Under the pieces are notes generated by a model. That model was not told where the DNA came from, searched no databases, and saw only the letters and a program-made list of their open reading frames with translations. A stretch of DNA of 64,000 nt. Origin: JAGTJU01 sp038257535 (lineage in GTDB: Bacteria > Myxococcota_A > Polyangia > Fen-1088). The stretch covers positions 1 through 64,000 of the forward strand of contig JBBSJE010000003.1 in assembly GCA_038257535.1 (NCBI GenBank), given 5' to 3'. Below are positions 1 through 8,982 of the stretch, piece after piece. The translations under genes and the position numbers were made by a program. Position 1 is the first letter of the stretch. Each line of letters starts with the position of its first letter.

Positions 1-89
1 CGCCCTTGCATTGTGACGGCACGGCAACAACCTGCCCATGAGCTGTCTAAGGGCTGGCGCGCGGGCTTGGGAGGACTAATTTTGGGCGC

Positions 90-1121
90 GTGGGAACTCG
101 CAGCTACGGTCGTCTATTGCCCCTGGCGTCGTGGCTTGTCTTGGCCTCGGCACTTGGGTGCGAAAATGGCGGCTGCCGCAGCGTTGAACCCAAAACAGGC
201 CCAAAGAGCATCACGCTAGACGGGTCAAGCACGGTCTTCCTCATTGCCGATGTGGTGGTGTCCGAATTTCGTCGTCGCGATCCCAAAATAGATGTGTCCG
301 TTGGCATCTCGGGAACAGGGGGCGGTCTCGCGCGATTGTGTGACGCCAAGATAGACATTGCCACTGCCTCCCGCTTGATCACGAAAGAAGAGAGTGCGTC
401 GTGCGCGCAACATGGCGTGGCGTTTATTGAGTTGCCCACCGCATTCGATGGCATCGTGGTTGCCGTCAACCCCGCCAACACATGGGCTGAACACATTTCG
501 GTGCAGCAGCTTCGCAAGATCTGGGAACCGTCTGCGCAGGGACGGGTCAACAAGTGGAGCGACGTGCAGCCCGGATGGCCCGACCGCCCCTTGCATCTTT
601 ATGGCGCAGGCCGAAAGTCAGGCACCTTCGACTACTTTAGTGAAGCCATCGTTGGTGAAGCGCGGGTGTCGCGTACCGACTACTCGGCGTCAGAGGATGA
701 CAACGTCATCGTTCAAGCTGTGGCCAACGACGAACTCGCCCTGGGTTTCTTTGGTCTGGCCTACTACCGTGACAACCAAGCCTCACTTAAACCATTGGCC
801 ATTGGCGAATTTGGTAGCGAGACATCACCACCGGTTTTGCCCTCACAAGAAAGCATTCGTCTGGGCAGATACCAACCCCTGTCACGTCCGATCTTTCTTT
901 ACGTTTCGAGCCAAGCGGCGGTGCGACCAGAGGTTCGTCGCTTTGTGCAATTGTGGTTCGAGATTGCCGAAAACGCAGTTGATGCCGTTGGCTACGTGCC
1001 GTTCCCGAAAGAGTCTTATGCCCAAATACTTGGACGCTTCCAGCGAAACCGAACAGGTTCGTCACTGGCTGGGCGCGTTTCGCTTGTTGGGCTGCCCTTG
1101 AGAGATCTCCTGCAGGAGTGA
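90..1121 (+). CDS. pstS: PstS-like phosphate-binding lipoprotein
   Basis: This is a periplasmic solute-binding protein of the PstS/PBP-like family, 343 residues, which would present phosphate to an ABC importer. The N terminus is a lipoprotein signal peptide with the lipobox 'ASALGC' (Cys24). The family signatures 'LDGSSTVFLIADVVVSEFRR', 'SGTGGGLARLC' and 'GAGRKSGTFDYF' follow in the usual order. The start is GTG; the only candidate Shine-Dalgarno (GGGAGGA) is about 14 bases upstream, which is rather far, but no other in-frame start exists. No pstC, pstA or pstB gene lies in the window. Its last 60 bases overlap the 3' end of the convergent histidine kinase gene. It may act as a phosphate sensor or scavenger rather than an importer component; that is inference. 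Confidence 0.85.
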   Translation: MGTRSYGRLLPLASWLVLASALGCENGGCRSVEPKTGPKSITLDGSSTVFLIADVVVSEFRRRDPKIDVSVGISGTGGGLARLCDAKIDIATASRLITKEESASCAQHGVAFIELPTAFDGIVVAVNPANTWAEHISVQQLRKIWEPSAQGRVNKWSDVQPGWPDRPLHLYGAGRKSGTFDYFSEAIVGEARVSRTDYSASEDDNVIVQAVANDELALGFFGLAYYRDNQASLKPLAIGEFGSETSPPVLPSQESIRLGRYQPLSRPIFLYVSSQAAVRPEVRRFVQLWFEIAENAVDAVGYVPFPKESYAQILGRFQRNRTGSSLAGRVSLVGLPLRDLLQE

Positions 1122-3245
1122 CAAGTCCATACTCGATAGGTTGCGGGCCTGGCAGGCATTGTCGATCGCCTCATACAGCGACGCCCGATCAAGAGGTTTG
1201 GCGAGCTGTGGATTGGGGACCCTGGACAAAAAGGCTTGCGTCGAGGGCGTGAAGGCACCGCCCGTCATGAAGATCAACCTTGGCAAATACTGCGGATGGT
1301 TGCGCGCCAACGCTTCGTAAAAATCAACCCCCGTCATCTCCGGCATCATGAGATCTGAGAGGATGACATCGAAGGTCTCGGCCCCCAACAACTGTAAAGC
1401 GTCCCGCGCGCTTGTTACAACCTTGGTGGCATGCATCGGCTCCAGCAGACGTCGCAGAGCGGTTCCCACCAGCGTTTCATCGTCCACCACCAAGATCCGT
1501 GCACGTGGGCCGCTTCTGGGGGGCGGGATTGTGGCGCTGGGTCTTACCGCCGAGCCCTTCGCCAACGGCAACAACACGCGGAAAGTGGAACCGTGTCCAG
1601 GTTGGCTCTCCACCTCTATTCGCCCACCCATCTCGGACAAGATCGCGTGGCAAAACGCCAAGCCCAACCCGGTGCCCTGACCGGGCGGTTTTGTCGTGAA
1701 GAAAGGCTGGAAGATCCTTGCCAGGTTGGCTTCTGGGATGCCCATGCCCGTGTCGCAAACCTGCACTTGCACAAACTCGCCCTCACGCCTGCCCGTGATC
1801 CGAATGACATTCTCTAACGCGGCTCCCTCCTGAATGGCGTGAGCCGCGTTCACCAGGAGGTTGAGAAACACTTGCCCCAGCCGGCCTTCATTGCCGCGCA
1901 CCGGGGGAAGCGCTTCGAGGTGCACCTTCACAACGGCCCGATGACGAATTTCGACTGAGGCCATGCGAACGGCAAGCTGCACCACGCGCGCCAAGTCGAC
2001 AACTTGAATTTCGTCGTTGTCTACGCGCGAGAAGAGACGCAGGTCAGCCACAATTCTGCGGATTCGTTCGGCGCCCTCTTGAGAATCAACAACCATCTCC
2101 TTGAGTTCCAAGAGCTCTGGCTTGGGCAGCGTTTCGCCCCGCGATAGGCGTTGCACCGAGGCAGCCAAAAGATCCAGATTGCTGGTGACGAAGGCCAAAG
2201 GGTTGTTGATCTCATGGCCCACGCCCGCCGCCAATGTGCCCACGGAGGCCATTCGTTCGGCCATCATCAGCATGCTTTGGATTCGCCTTCGCTCGGTCGA
2301 ATCGCGCGCGATAATGACTTGGCTGGCCTTGCCGTCGAAGTCGAGTGCAAGTGTGAAAGACTCCGCGGGGATCTTTTGGCCGTCCTTGTTCAGCAACCAG
2401 ATCTCTTTGAGCATGACTTCCGCGGGCCCGCTGGATCGCGAATTTGCGGGGGAGTTTTCAAACAAGCGCGTTTCCGGCACGCCCACGAGTTCGTCACGCC
2501 CAAGACCCAGCTTCGTACTTGCAGCGGCGTTTGCGTAGATCACTTTGCCCGCTTGGCTGATCAGAACAACGTCCGGCATGGATTGGATCAAGGCACGAAA
2601 GCTTGCGTCCGCCCGTCTGCGTGCGGCGTCGGATTCCCGGCGCAGCTTCAGGTGCCTGAGACTTCGCGTCTGCTTTCGTTGCCAAGACGCCAGCAAAAAT
2701 AGATTCGCTACCGCTGATCCGAGGGCTATCATGCCTAACAAGTAGAGCGAGCGAGAGCGCACCTCCAGGCGGGCGGCGATTTCATCGTCTCGCCCACGTA
2801 GGATTTGCCCTAGCTGCCCCACAGGCGCCAGCGCCGGGTGCAGTGCGTTCCGAAAATCGCTGGTGGCTGCATTCAACAGAGGCGGGCTGGCTGTGGTCTC
2901 GTGACTTAGGCGCTCAAGCTGTTGCGCCAGGGCCACGGCCTGCGGGACGTCGCTCGCGGCTTCGAGCACAAGTTGCGACACAGCGATCAAGCGATGAGCG
3001 ATGGTACGCGCCGCGCTGGTTGGCACGGCCGTTGCGCCGATACCCATTTTCTGCAAATCACCTTCAAGTTCATCGACCGCCGCTACAAGGTCTATGTTTT
3101 GACGCCACTGAAGCCGGACCTCGTGCAGTTTGTGAAACAACCAGCCGCACCACAACGCCATTACGATGACCACGATGCTCGCCAACCACAGCGGAGCAAA
3201 GGGTCGTTCTTTTGGCACCTCACCCGAGTCTGGCGGCGTCTGCAC
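1062..3245 (-). CDS. hybrid sensor histidine kinase with PAS and receiver domains
   Basis: This 727-residue inner-membrane kinase has TM1 at about residues 18-38, a helical periplasmic sensor of about 130 residues and TM2 at about 168-188. A PAS domain follows (about 212-320), then a HisKA domain with the H-box 'GVGHEINNPLAF' (phospho-accepting His344). The HATPase domain has an N-box ('FLNLLVNAAHAIQ') and a G2 box ('GTGLGLAF'). A C-terminal receiver domain starts at about 584 ('ILVVDDE') with acceptor Asp631 in 'VILSDLMMPEMTG'. It belongs to the NtrB-like/HATPase kinases with their own receiver. The start is GTG and no ATG is available upstream. No separate response regulator gene is adjacent. 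The 3' end overlaps the convergent PstS-like gene, and an 11-bp direct repeat sits about 90 bases upstream of the start. Confidence 0.9.
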   Translation of the reverse strand: MQTPPDSGEVPKERPFAPLWLASIVVIVMALWCGWLFHKLHEVRLQWRQNIDLVAAVDELEGDLQKMGIGATAVPTSAARTIAHRLIAVSQLVLEAASDVPQAVALAQQLERLSHETTASPPLLNAATSDFRNALHPALAPVGQLGQILRGRDDEIAARLEVRSRSLYLLGMIALGSAVANLFLLASWQRKQTRSLRHLKLRRESDAARRRADASFRALIQSMPDVVLISQAGKVIYANAAASTKLGLGRDELVGVPETRLFENSPANSRSSGPAEVMLKEIWLLNKDGQKIPAESFTLALDFDGKASQVIIARDSTERRRIQSMLMMAERMASVGTLAAGVGHEINNPLAFVTSNLDLLAASVQRLSRGETLPKPELLELKEMVVDSQEGAERIRRIVADLRLFSRVDNDEIQVVDLARVVQLAVRMASVEIRHRAVVKVHLEALPPVRGNEGRLGQVFLNLLVNAAHAIQEGAALENVIRITGRREGEFVQVQVCDTGMGIPEANLARIFQPFFTTKPPGQGTGLGLAFCHAILSEMGGRIEVESQPGHGSTFRVLLPLAKGSAVRPSATIPPPRSGPRARILVVDDETLVGTALRRLLEPMHATKVVTSARDALQLLGAETFDVILSDLMMPEMTGVDFYEALARNHPQYLPRLIFMTGGAFTPSTQAFLSRVPNPQLAKPLDRASLYEAIDNACQARNLSSMDLSLLQEISQGQPNKRNAPSQ

Positions 3246-3334
3246 TCGCGGCCAATCTTAGGGCTAAAACTTCGCGAGAAAGGTTACAAAACGGTGATTC
3301 CTTTCCGCGGCTGCGTCGCCTCTTCGGACTTACT

Positions 3335-3356
3335 TTGTGTGACGGTTGTGTGACAG
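3335..3356 (-). promoter_or_regulatory. Pho-box-like 11-bp direct repeat
   Basis: On the minus strand two tandem 11-mers read CTGTCACACAA and CCGTCACACAA, differing at one base. The 11-bp period and the CTGTCA core match the general design of PhoB/OmpR-type direct-repeat boxes. The site lies in the 132-bp gap upstream of the histidine kinase and just past the stop of the DUF1501 gene. The repeat is seen directly; recognition by a PhoB-type regulator is inferred. Confidence 0.45.
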
Positions 3357-3377
3357 GTGGCTGCGCGGATGGGCTGA

Positions 3378-4715
3378 TCAGCTCTTCAGGGCCGCCTTGA
3401 TGATGGCGCCGCGGTTGATCTTTTCGTCAAGGTAGGCGCCGTTGACGCCCAAGGCCGAGCCCATCGTCTTGCCAACGGCACCCAGCGAAGCGTCAGGCGC
3501 AACGTCGCCCGCATCGCTCAGGGCGCCGGTGGTGGCGTCGAAGGCACCAGCGATGAAATCGGTTCCTAGCTTGTTGGGAACCAAACCGCCTACGACACCG
3601 GGGCGAACATTGTTGCCGATTAACATGGTTACCTGGTGGGCGCCGTAGTGGTCGCGGCCGCGTACACCTTTTTTCGCCAGCGTGCGCCCAAAGACATTTT
3701 GAACACCAAAGGTGACCTGATCCTGAAGCCCACTTGTTTTGAGGGCTTCGAGCAGCGTGGCGATGTGTCCCAAGCTGTCAACGTGGCTCGCAACTTCTTT
3801 GCCTAGATCTGGGTCCTCGTGGTTGTCCCCGCCAAATGAAAATCGCACGTACATCACAGGTGAAACTTTCATTCGGATCAGCGCCAAGGCGGCCGTGACC
3901 TGACCACTAGGGCCATCGCTATCGATGCTGGCCAGCAGTTGCAACAAATCATCTGATAGCGACCGGGCTTGGCGGCGCGACGTGACCAAAGAATCCATAT
4001 GGCGCTGTTGCGCCATGGTGCCTCGGGTCTTTAGCAAAGCCGACATCTCATCGACGGATTTGTCGCGCAAGCTCTCTAGTTTGGTGAGCACGCTGTCATC
4101 GGTCGCAAGCAAGTCCTTGAGCGCCCGTGGCTTTAAATCTGGTAGCGCACGGCCCTCGTAAGAAAAGTTGTTGCCGGCGCCGATGGAAACCGGTTCCGGT
4201 TGGACGGTGCCTAGACACGTGTAAAGGGCTTTGGCACACAGCGAGGGAACCATTTCACCACGGGAGGCGGCGCCCATGAGACGCAGAACCTTGTCGTGGT
4301 CTGCATGGTTGTTGGTCAAGGTGGAGTGGTGAATGAAGGTGGCTCGATCAAGCGCCCATTGCGGCAAAGTGGAAAACACCTTCGCAGCCGAGGTGCGAAC
4401 CGGGCCAAGCGACAGCTCCGTCTTCTGCATGACGGGACTCGCGGCGTGCGCGGGACCGGTCAGGCCATACATGCCGGGCGCGTTGGCGTTGAACGGATCG
4501 CCAGCGCCTGAGGTGCTTAGGATAAGAAATTGCGCCCTTGCTTTGTCGGCCGTGCACATCAGCTCTTCGGCCTGCGCGGTCAAAGGACGGGCGAGAAATG
4601 CGGTGGGCAATCCTGTGGCAAGGGCGCGTAGACCAAGACCGCTGGTGCCAAAAAGAATGTTCGCCAAAGCGTTTCGTCTGGTGGTGAGTCTGGTGGTGAG
4701 TCTGCTATTGATCAT
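3378..4715 (-). CDS. DUF1501-family exported protein
   Basis: This protein has about 445 residues. The start was placed at the ATG preceded by AAGGAGT eight bases upstream, 26 codons inside the longest reading frame. The N terminus carries twin-Arg-like pairs ('TTRRNALANILFG') and a hydrophobic stretch, so export is likely. The C-terminal half has the DUF1501 signature: a Phe-Gly-Arg-Thr motif in 'VFGRTLAKKGVRGRDHYGAH'. Members of the family are related to sulfatase/alkaline-phosphatase folds, but their activity is unknown. The gene begins 13 bases after the stop of the CxxCH lipoprotein gene, so the two are very likely one operon. Paired genes of this kind are common in Myxococcota and Planctomycetes, where one partner is a heme-type lipoprotein. 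Confidence 0.8.
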   Translation of the reverse strand: MINSRLTTRLTTRRNALANILFGTSGLGLRALATGLPTAFLARPLTAQAEELMCTADKARAQFLILSTSGAGDPFNANAPGMYGLTGPAHAASPVMQKTELSLGPVRTSAAKVFSTLPQWALDRATFIHHSTLTNNHADHDKVLRLMGAASRGEMVPSLCAKALYTCLGTVQPEPVSIGAGNNFSYEGRALPDLKPRALKDLLATDDSVLTKLESLRDKSVDEMSALLKTRGTMAQQRHMDSLVTSRRQARSLSDDLLQLLASIDSDGPSGQVTAALALIRMKVSPVMYVRFSFGGDNHEDPDLGKEVASHVDSLGHIATLLEALKTSGLQDQVTFGVQNVFGRTLAKKGVRGRDHYGAHQVTMLIGNNVRPGVVGGLVPNKLGTDFIAGAFDATTGALSDAGDVAPDASLGAVGKTMGSALGVNGAYLDEKINRGAIIKAALKS

Positions 4716-4728
4716 GGCGACTGACTCC

Positions 4729-6816
4729 TTAGAGGCCGAGAGAAAGCGAAAGTGGTGATTGGCACGCAACGATGAATGTTGAGCGCAGGGCATCGCGGGC
4801 GCTGGCCCCCGTCTCTAGCGCGGCTTGGTGGTGCCGCTTCAACACGTCGATGATGCCCGGCCGCAGTGAATCGTTGTCCGGAAGACCCATGAGCTTGTCA
4901 GCAAAGTCGTTGATGGCACGCTCCGTTTCAGTGTCCGCCCACAAGGTGTTGCGCCCGCCAGCAACGATGTCTACTGATAGTTTCGTGCAGATCGCCTCGA
5001 CCGCCGCCACAAAAAACATGTTGGGCTCGCGTGGCATAACCGCGGTGACCTCACCACGCGCGTATCCCGCATCAGGTAGGCCTAGCGCCAAGGTACTAAG
5101 ATTGGGGCCGATCGACTTTTTGCCTTCCAGATTGCAGACGTCAGTCAAGCCCAGGCGTACGCCTAACCGGTCACAGAAAATTTCCCTGCGAGCCAACGCA
5201 ACGATGGCGTCATGCTTTTCTCCGGTCAACGTACGGGCGGCGAATGTCGTGATGGGAGAGGAAAACAGTTCGCGGACTAGGGTGCTAAAGTTATGGCCGC
5301 TGGCTTTGAAGACGGTCGCCACACGAAGCAGCTCGGGATCGTCTGGCTCACAAACGCCGGCATTGGCGTATTGACAAAGCTTTAGCGCCCAAGCAAAAGC
5401 GAAACGCGGGTGCTGCGCCAACGCTTGCGCCAAGGCTGTGATGCCTTGACCCTGGATCGGCATGCTATCGTCGGCGGAAAAGGTCCCGGTTGCAGGGATG
5501 TTCTTGGTGGGATCCAGCTGATCGAAACGTTTGGCATAGTAAAGCGTGTAATCGTGGCGAAAAAAGTCGCGCATGGGATCTAAGGTAACGTGGCAGCCAT
5601 AACAGACTGTTCCTTTGGCCGCGTGCTCTCCTTCTAAGTTTGAGTCGTCGATGGGAATGCCCGGGCCTTCCGGCTGAAAGCTGAGCCCCAATGCGGTAAT
5701 CAGCGTTTGGTTGGCAGTTACGCGGAAAACGTTGCTATCGTTCGTGGCCCAGTTTGCAAAGAACGCCAACGTCGTCATGAAGCCAACGCGTGGCGTGCCC
5801 ACGACCAACTCTGCCGTGCGACGAAACTTGTTTACGTTCCAGAACACATCGGGGTTTTCACCTTCGGCCGGGGGGCGGATGGTGACCATGCGGAATTGAT
5901 TCCAATCCTCTTCGGTAAACACGGGCTGCATAAGGCCTGCGCAAAAAGTTGTGTGGCCGAAAAGCGTCGCGAAGGCCTCTTCAAGGCCCCTGCCGCCCGT
6001 GGAAACGTAGGGCGTGTCAGAGCACGGCAACCTATCACTACCAGGAACGAACTTGAATTTCATGAAAGCGGCGTTGCCCTCTGTATAAGCATCGGCCGCA
6101 ACGGCGGGGGGCGGAGCGCCCTTGATTCCGGCACGGGTCGCGATCATTTGAAAATTGGGATACTTCTGCGAAAACCACGCGTTCTGGGTTTTTTTTCGCT
6201 TGTCGTCGAGGGGGCGTGCATCCAAGAACGCGAGCAGCGCCATCATCGGAGGGTTCAGCATGAACCTATTCGTGGTCACGGTCTCAGTGAACGGTCGGCC
6301 CTCGTCGATGAGCGCCATTGCGGTGCGGGCAAAGGTTTCTGTGATGAGCTTTTCAATTCGGGCGCGGTTATCGTTCCCAAACACGTTGCTAGGGTCAAAG
6401 CCAAGTTGGTCGGCAAATTCATCTCGGTCCACCTGGACTTGCTGAAAGGCTTGCCCAAGCCACTGCTGCAGCTTCGCGCGGTAGGCAGGAAGTCCACGCC
6501 AAGTTTCAAGAAGGTCACGCAGCGCTGCGGGATCTGCCTTAACTCTATCAAGCTCGGCGGATGTGATCGGCAGTCCGGTGAGCAGATCTTTAAGCTTGGG
6601 CAGATAAGCCTCGGGCGGCTGTGCCGTGAACGGCGGTGGCGGTGGTGGTTTAACAACGTCTGGCTTGTCGGTGGGATCTTTGTCCCCGGGCGGGGGCGGC
6701 GTTGCCGGGTTGGCGCCATCGCCACTTTCCGATTCGGCGATGCGGCCCTCGCAACCTGTGGCAATGGCAAGCACAGAGGCAAGGGCAAAGAGCCGCGATG
6801 ACTGGAACTTCTTCAT
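4729..6816 (-). CDS. CxxCH-containing lipoprotein, partner of the DUF1501 protein
   Basis: This large exported lipoprotein has about 695 residues. The signal peptide ends in 'AIATGC' (lipid Cys22) and is followed by a Pro/Asp-rich linker. One heme-type motif, 'CYGCHVTLDP' (about residues 405-409), matches the c-type heme site of the DUF1588/DUF1549 group. The segment 'RPFTETVTTNRFMLNPP' also resembles those families. The start was placed at the ATG giving a clean signal peptide, with GAAGGA upstream; the longer frame adds 33 residues without signal character. It is the first gene of the pair with the DUF1501 protein. The role is unknown; an outer-membrane or periplasmic redox or polymer-handling complex is a guess. 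Confidence 0.75.
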   Translation of the reverse strand: MKKFQSSRLFALASVLAIATGCEGRIAESESGDGANPATPPPPGDKDPTDKPDVVKPPPPPPFTAQPPEAYLPKLKDLLTGLPITSAELDRVKADPAALRDLLETWRGLPAYRAKLQQWLGQAFQQVQVDRDEFADQLGFDPSNVFGNDNRARIEKLITETFARTAMALIDEGRPFTETVTTNRFMLNPPMMALLAFLDARPLDDKRKKTQNAWFSQKYPNFQMIATRAGIKGAPPPAVAADAYTEGNAAFMKFKFVPGSDRLPCSDTPYVSTGGRGLEEAFATLFGHTTFCAGLMQPVFTEEDWNQFRMVTIRPPAEGENPDVFWNVNKFRRTAELVVGTPRVGFMTTLAFFANWATNDSNVFRVTANQTLITALGLSFQPEGPGIPIDDSNLEGEHAAKGTVCYGCHVTLDPMRDFFRHDYTLYYAKRFDQLDPTKNIPATGTFSADDSMPIQGQGITALAQALAQHPRFAFAWALKLCQYANAGVCEPDDPELLRVATVFKASGHNFSTLVRELFSSPITTFAARTLTGEKHDAIVALARREIFCDRLGVRLGLTDVCNLEGKKSIGPNLSTLALGLPDAGYARGEVTAVMPREPNMFFVAAVEAICTKLSVDIVAGGRNTLWADTETERAINDFADKLMGLPDNDSLRPGIIDVLKRHHQAALETGASARDALRSTFIVACQSPLSLSLGL

Positions 6817-6960
6817 GGGCGCGTGGTCCTTCGGGAAAATCAGGAGGCGGCAGGCATTGCTGCAAAAGGCAGGCCCGCCTTGGCGCCTCAGTGTCACGCA
6901 GCAGGGGGGCGCCAAGTACCTTGAATCACAGGCATCAAGCGACGTGGGCGACAGCTCCAG

Positions 6961-6990
6961 GGTGCAACCTGTGGCGTAACATGTTGCACC
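6961..6990. repeat. 8-bp inverted repeat in the gap upstream of the lipoprotein gene
   Basis: GGTGCAAC (6961-6968) pairs with GTTGCACC (6983-6990) around a 14-base loop, in the 259-bp gap between the GlcD-type gene and the CxxCH lipoprotein gene. No T tract follows on either strand. It could be an operator or a weak terminator for the gene upstream. Confidence 0.35.
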
Positions 6991-7075
6991 TGCTGCGGGG
7001 GGCGCAAGCAGCTGCGCTGGTCGAACGTGGCACCGTCTTCGCGCCGCAGCGGCGGCACGTCCTAATGGGCCCGGT

Positions 7076-8449
7076 TTACGGAAAAATCTTTCCGGGGTTC
7101 ATAAGGTCCATCGGATCAAACGCCAACTTGAGCCGCTTCTGCAGCGCCAACACTTCCGGCTGTTGCTCCCACGGCATATAGCGAGACTTCGCAATGCCAA
7201 TGCCGTGCTCGCCGGAAAGCGTGCCGCCCATCGCAAGGGTTTCGCGAAAGATGTCATCGATGGCGGCGTCAATGCGGGCGCGCACCAGCGGATCTTTTGC
7301 ATCTTCGTCGCTCAGCACGTTCACATGCAGATTGCCGTCCCCCGCGTGCCCATACGCCGCAATCGTAAGGCGATGTTTTGTTCCCACTGCGTAGAAGCGC
7401 TCGAAGGCCTCAGGGATCCGCGACAACGGCACCACCACATCTTCCGACAGCTTGAACTTGTAAGCCGCGGTTAAGCAGCGCGAAGCCATGCGCCGGGTTT
7501 GCCAGATGCGTTCGCGATCTTGATCGTCGCGCGCCACCAGCACATCTTGCGCCTCGAAGGATTCGAAGAGCAGGCCCTGCTGTTCCAATTGGTTGGCCAC
7601 CGTGTCTGGGTCGCCATCCAGTTCCACCAACACCGCCGCGCCCGCGCCAACCGGCAATTTGTAAGGGGCGTGGGGGCGCACATGGTCCAAAGTCACTTTG
7701 TCCAAAACCTCCACGGCCCGCGGACGAGCTTGCCGCAACAAAGCGTTGATGGCCCGGCCGGCGATTACGGCGTTCGGTAGCACCGCCATGAGCAGCCCTG
7801 TGGCTTGTGGTTTTCCCAATAGCTTCACCGTGATTTCCGTGGCAACGCCAAAGGTGCCTTCTGAGCCCACGAAGGTGCCCACGAGATCGTAACCCGTGAC
7901 GCCTTTTTGCGTTTGCCGCCCGAAGCGAAGCCGGTCGCCGCCCATCAGACAAACGTCCAATCCGATCACCCAATCGCGGGTCACGCCGTACTTAAAAGCC
8001 CGTGGGCCACCCGCGTTGGCGGCCACGTTGCCACCCAGGCTGCACATCGACAAGCTGGCGGGATCCGGCGCGTAGAACAAACCCTGCGCCTCCACAGCGC
8101 TTTGCAGATCACCCGTGATCACCCCGGGTTCAACCACGGCCACCAAATCGTCGGGATCGATGCACTTGATGGCGCGCATGCGCTCGGTGGACAGCACAAT
8201 CCCGCCCTTCACCGCCAGTGCGCCCCCGGTTTTGCCCGTGCCCGCCCCACGCGGCGTGACCGGCACATGGGCTTCGTGTGCCAGGCGCAAAACCAGCGCC
8301 ACCTCTTCGGCGGACTCGGCCAGCACGGCGGCGGCGGGGGGAAAGTGGCCCAACAACGACTCGTCGCGCGCGTACGTTTCCAACGCCGCTTCGTCTCGCA
8401 GCACGCGGCGGGCGCCTAGCTCTTGCGTGAGTCGTTGATAAATGTCCAT
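7076..8449 (-). CDS. glcD: FAD-linked oxidase, glycolate oxidase GlcD / D-lactate dehydrogenase type
   Basis: This protein has about 457 residues. The FAD-binding type 4 domain contains 'PRGAGTGKTGGALAVKGG', 'CSLGGNVAANAGGPRAFKYG' and 'GTFVGSEGTFGVATE'. The C-terminal oxidase domain ends with 'AYGHAGDGNLHVN' and 'GTLSGEHGIGIAKSRY', the signature of 2-hydroxy-acid dehydrogenases of the GlcD/Dld family. It should oxidise glycolate or D-lactate to the 2-oxo acid and pass electrons to a quinone or partner subunit. The start is the ATG at 8447-8449. The longer TTG-started frame would run through the terminator hairpin of the preceding gene and is rejected. No glcE or glcF lies beside it. Confidence 0.88.
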   Translation of the reverse strand: MDIYQRLTQELGARRVLRDEAALETYARDESLLGHFPPAAAVLAESAEEVALVLRLAHEAHVPVTPRGAGTGKTGGALAVKGGIVLSTERMRAIKCIDPDDLVAVVEPGVITGDLQSAVEAQGLFYAPDPASLSMCSLGGNVAANAGGPRAFKYGVTRDWVIGLDVCLMGGDRLRFGRQTQKGVTGYDLVGTFVGSEGTFGVATEITVKLLGKPQATGLLMAVLPNAVIAGRAINALLRQARPRAVEVLDKVTLDHVRPHAPYKLPVGAGAAVLVELDGDPDTVANQLEQQGLLFESFEAQDVLVARDDQDRERIWQTRRMASRCLTAAYKFKLSEDVVVPLSRIPEAFERFYAVGTKHRLTIAAYGHAGDGNLHVNVLSDEDAKDPLVRARIDAAIDDIFRETLAMGGTLSGEHGIGIAKSRYMPWEQQPEVLALQKRLKLAFDPMDLMNPGKIFP

Positions 8450-8460
8450 GTGCTTGAAAT

Positions 8461-8494
8461 GAAAACCGCCGCGCCCGGAAGTCCGGGGCGGCGG
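8461..8494 (-). terminator. rho-independent terminator of the ErpA-like gene
   Basis: A 13-bp GC stem with one bulged G (arms at about 8466-8479 and 8482-8494) is followed on the minus strand by TTTTC. It lies about 23 bases past the stop of the ErpA-like gene and just before the GlcD ATG, so the two genes are probably separate transcripts. Confidence 0.65.
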
Positions 8495-8516
8495 CACAAC
8501 AGGCCCCGGGAGCAAG

Positions 8517-8906
8517 TTATGCAGAGAACGAACTGCCGCAGCCGCAGGTGCTTTTTACGTTGGGGTTCTGGAATTTGAAGCCCGCGCCGTGAAGGCCCTC
8601 CACGTAATCAATTTCGGTGCCCATGAGGTACATCAGGCTCATTTGGTCGCAAATGACCTTCACGTCGTTGACCTCAAAGTGGTGGTCAACGTCTTGTGGC
8701 TGGTCGAAATACAAATCGTAGGTGAAGCCCGAACACCCGCCGCCCACAACCTTCACGCGCAGGGCGTAACTCTCTTCGATGCTCTCTTCGGTGCGAATCT
8801 CGCGAACCTTGGTGGCCGCGCCCTCGGTCAGGGTCACAAACGAAGGGGTTTCGTCCAAGGAAGTGGTGGACGGTGTGACGGTGGCGGTTTCAGCGCTGGC
8901 AGACAT
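8517..8906 (-). CDS. erpA: iron-sulfur cluster insertion protein, ErpA/IscA family
   Basis: This A-type Fe-S carrier has 129 residues and delivers clusters to apo-enzymes in the cytoplasm. The three ligand cysteines of the family are present: Cys58 in 'VVGGGCSGFTYDLYF', and Cys121 and Cys123 in the C-terminal 'STCGCGSSF'. A short Ser/Thr-rich N-terminal extension precedes the domain. The ATG has AGGAG six bases upstream. No iscS, iscU or suf genes are adjacent, so it is a stand-alone carrier; ErpA fits better than an operonic IscA. It is divergent from the rhodanese-MoeB gene, and a 16-bp near-palindrome sits between them. Confidence 0.88.
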   Translation of the reverse strand: MSASAETATVTPSTTSLDETPSFVTLTEGAATKVREIRTEESIEESYALRVKVVGGGCSGFTYDLYFDQPQDVDHHFEVNDVKVICDQMSLMYLMGTEIDYVEGLHGAGFKFQNPNVKSTCGCGSSFSA

Positions 8907-8982
8907 GGGAGCTCCTATAACGCAGCAATTGTCGAATGCAAATCAGTTGGATGCCGGTCCGCCGAAGCGGGTCCGCATGAAA

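Noticed and set aside
5707..6801. 364-residue plus-strand frame opposite the CxxCH lipoprotein
   Set aside because: It is a mirror of a well-supported gene, has no domain, and its composition follows high-GC codon bias on the other strand.
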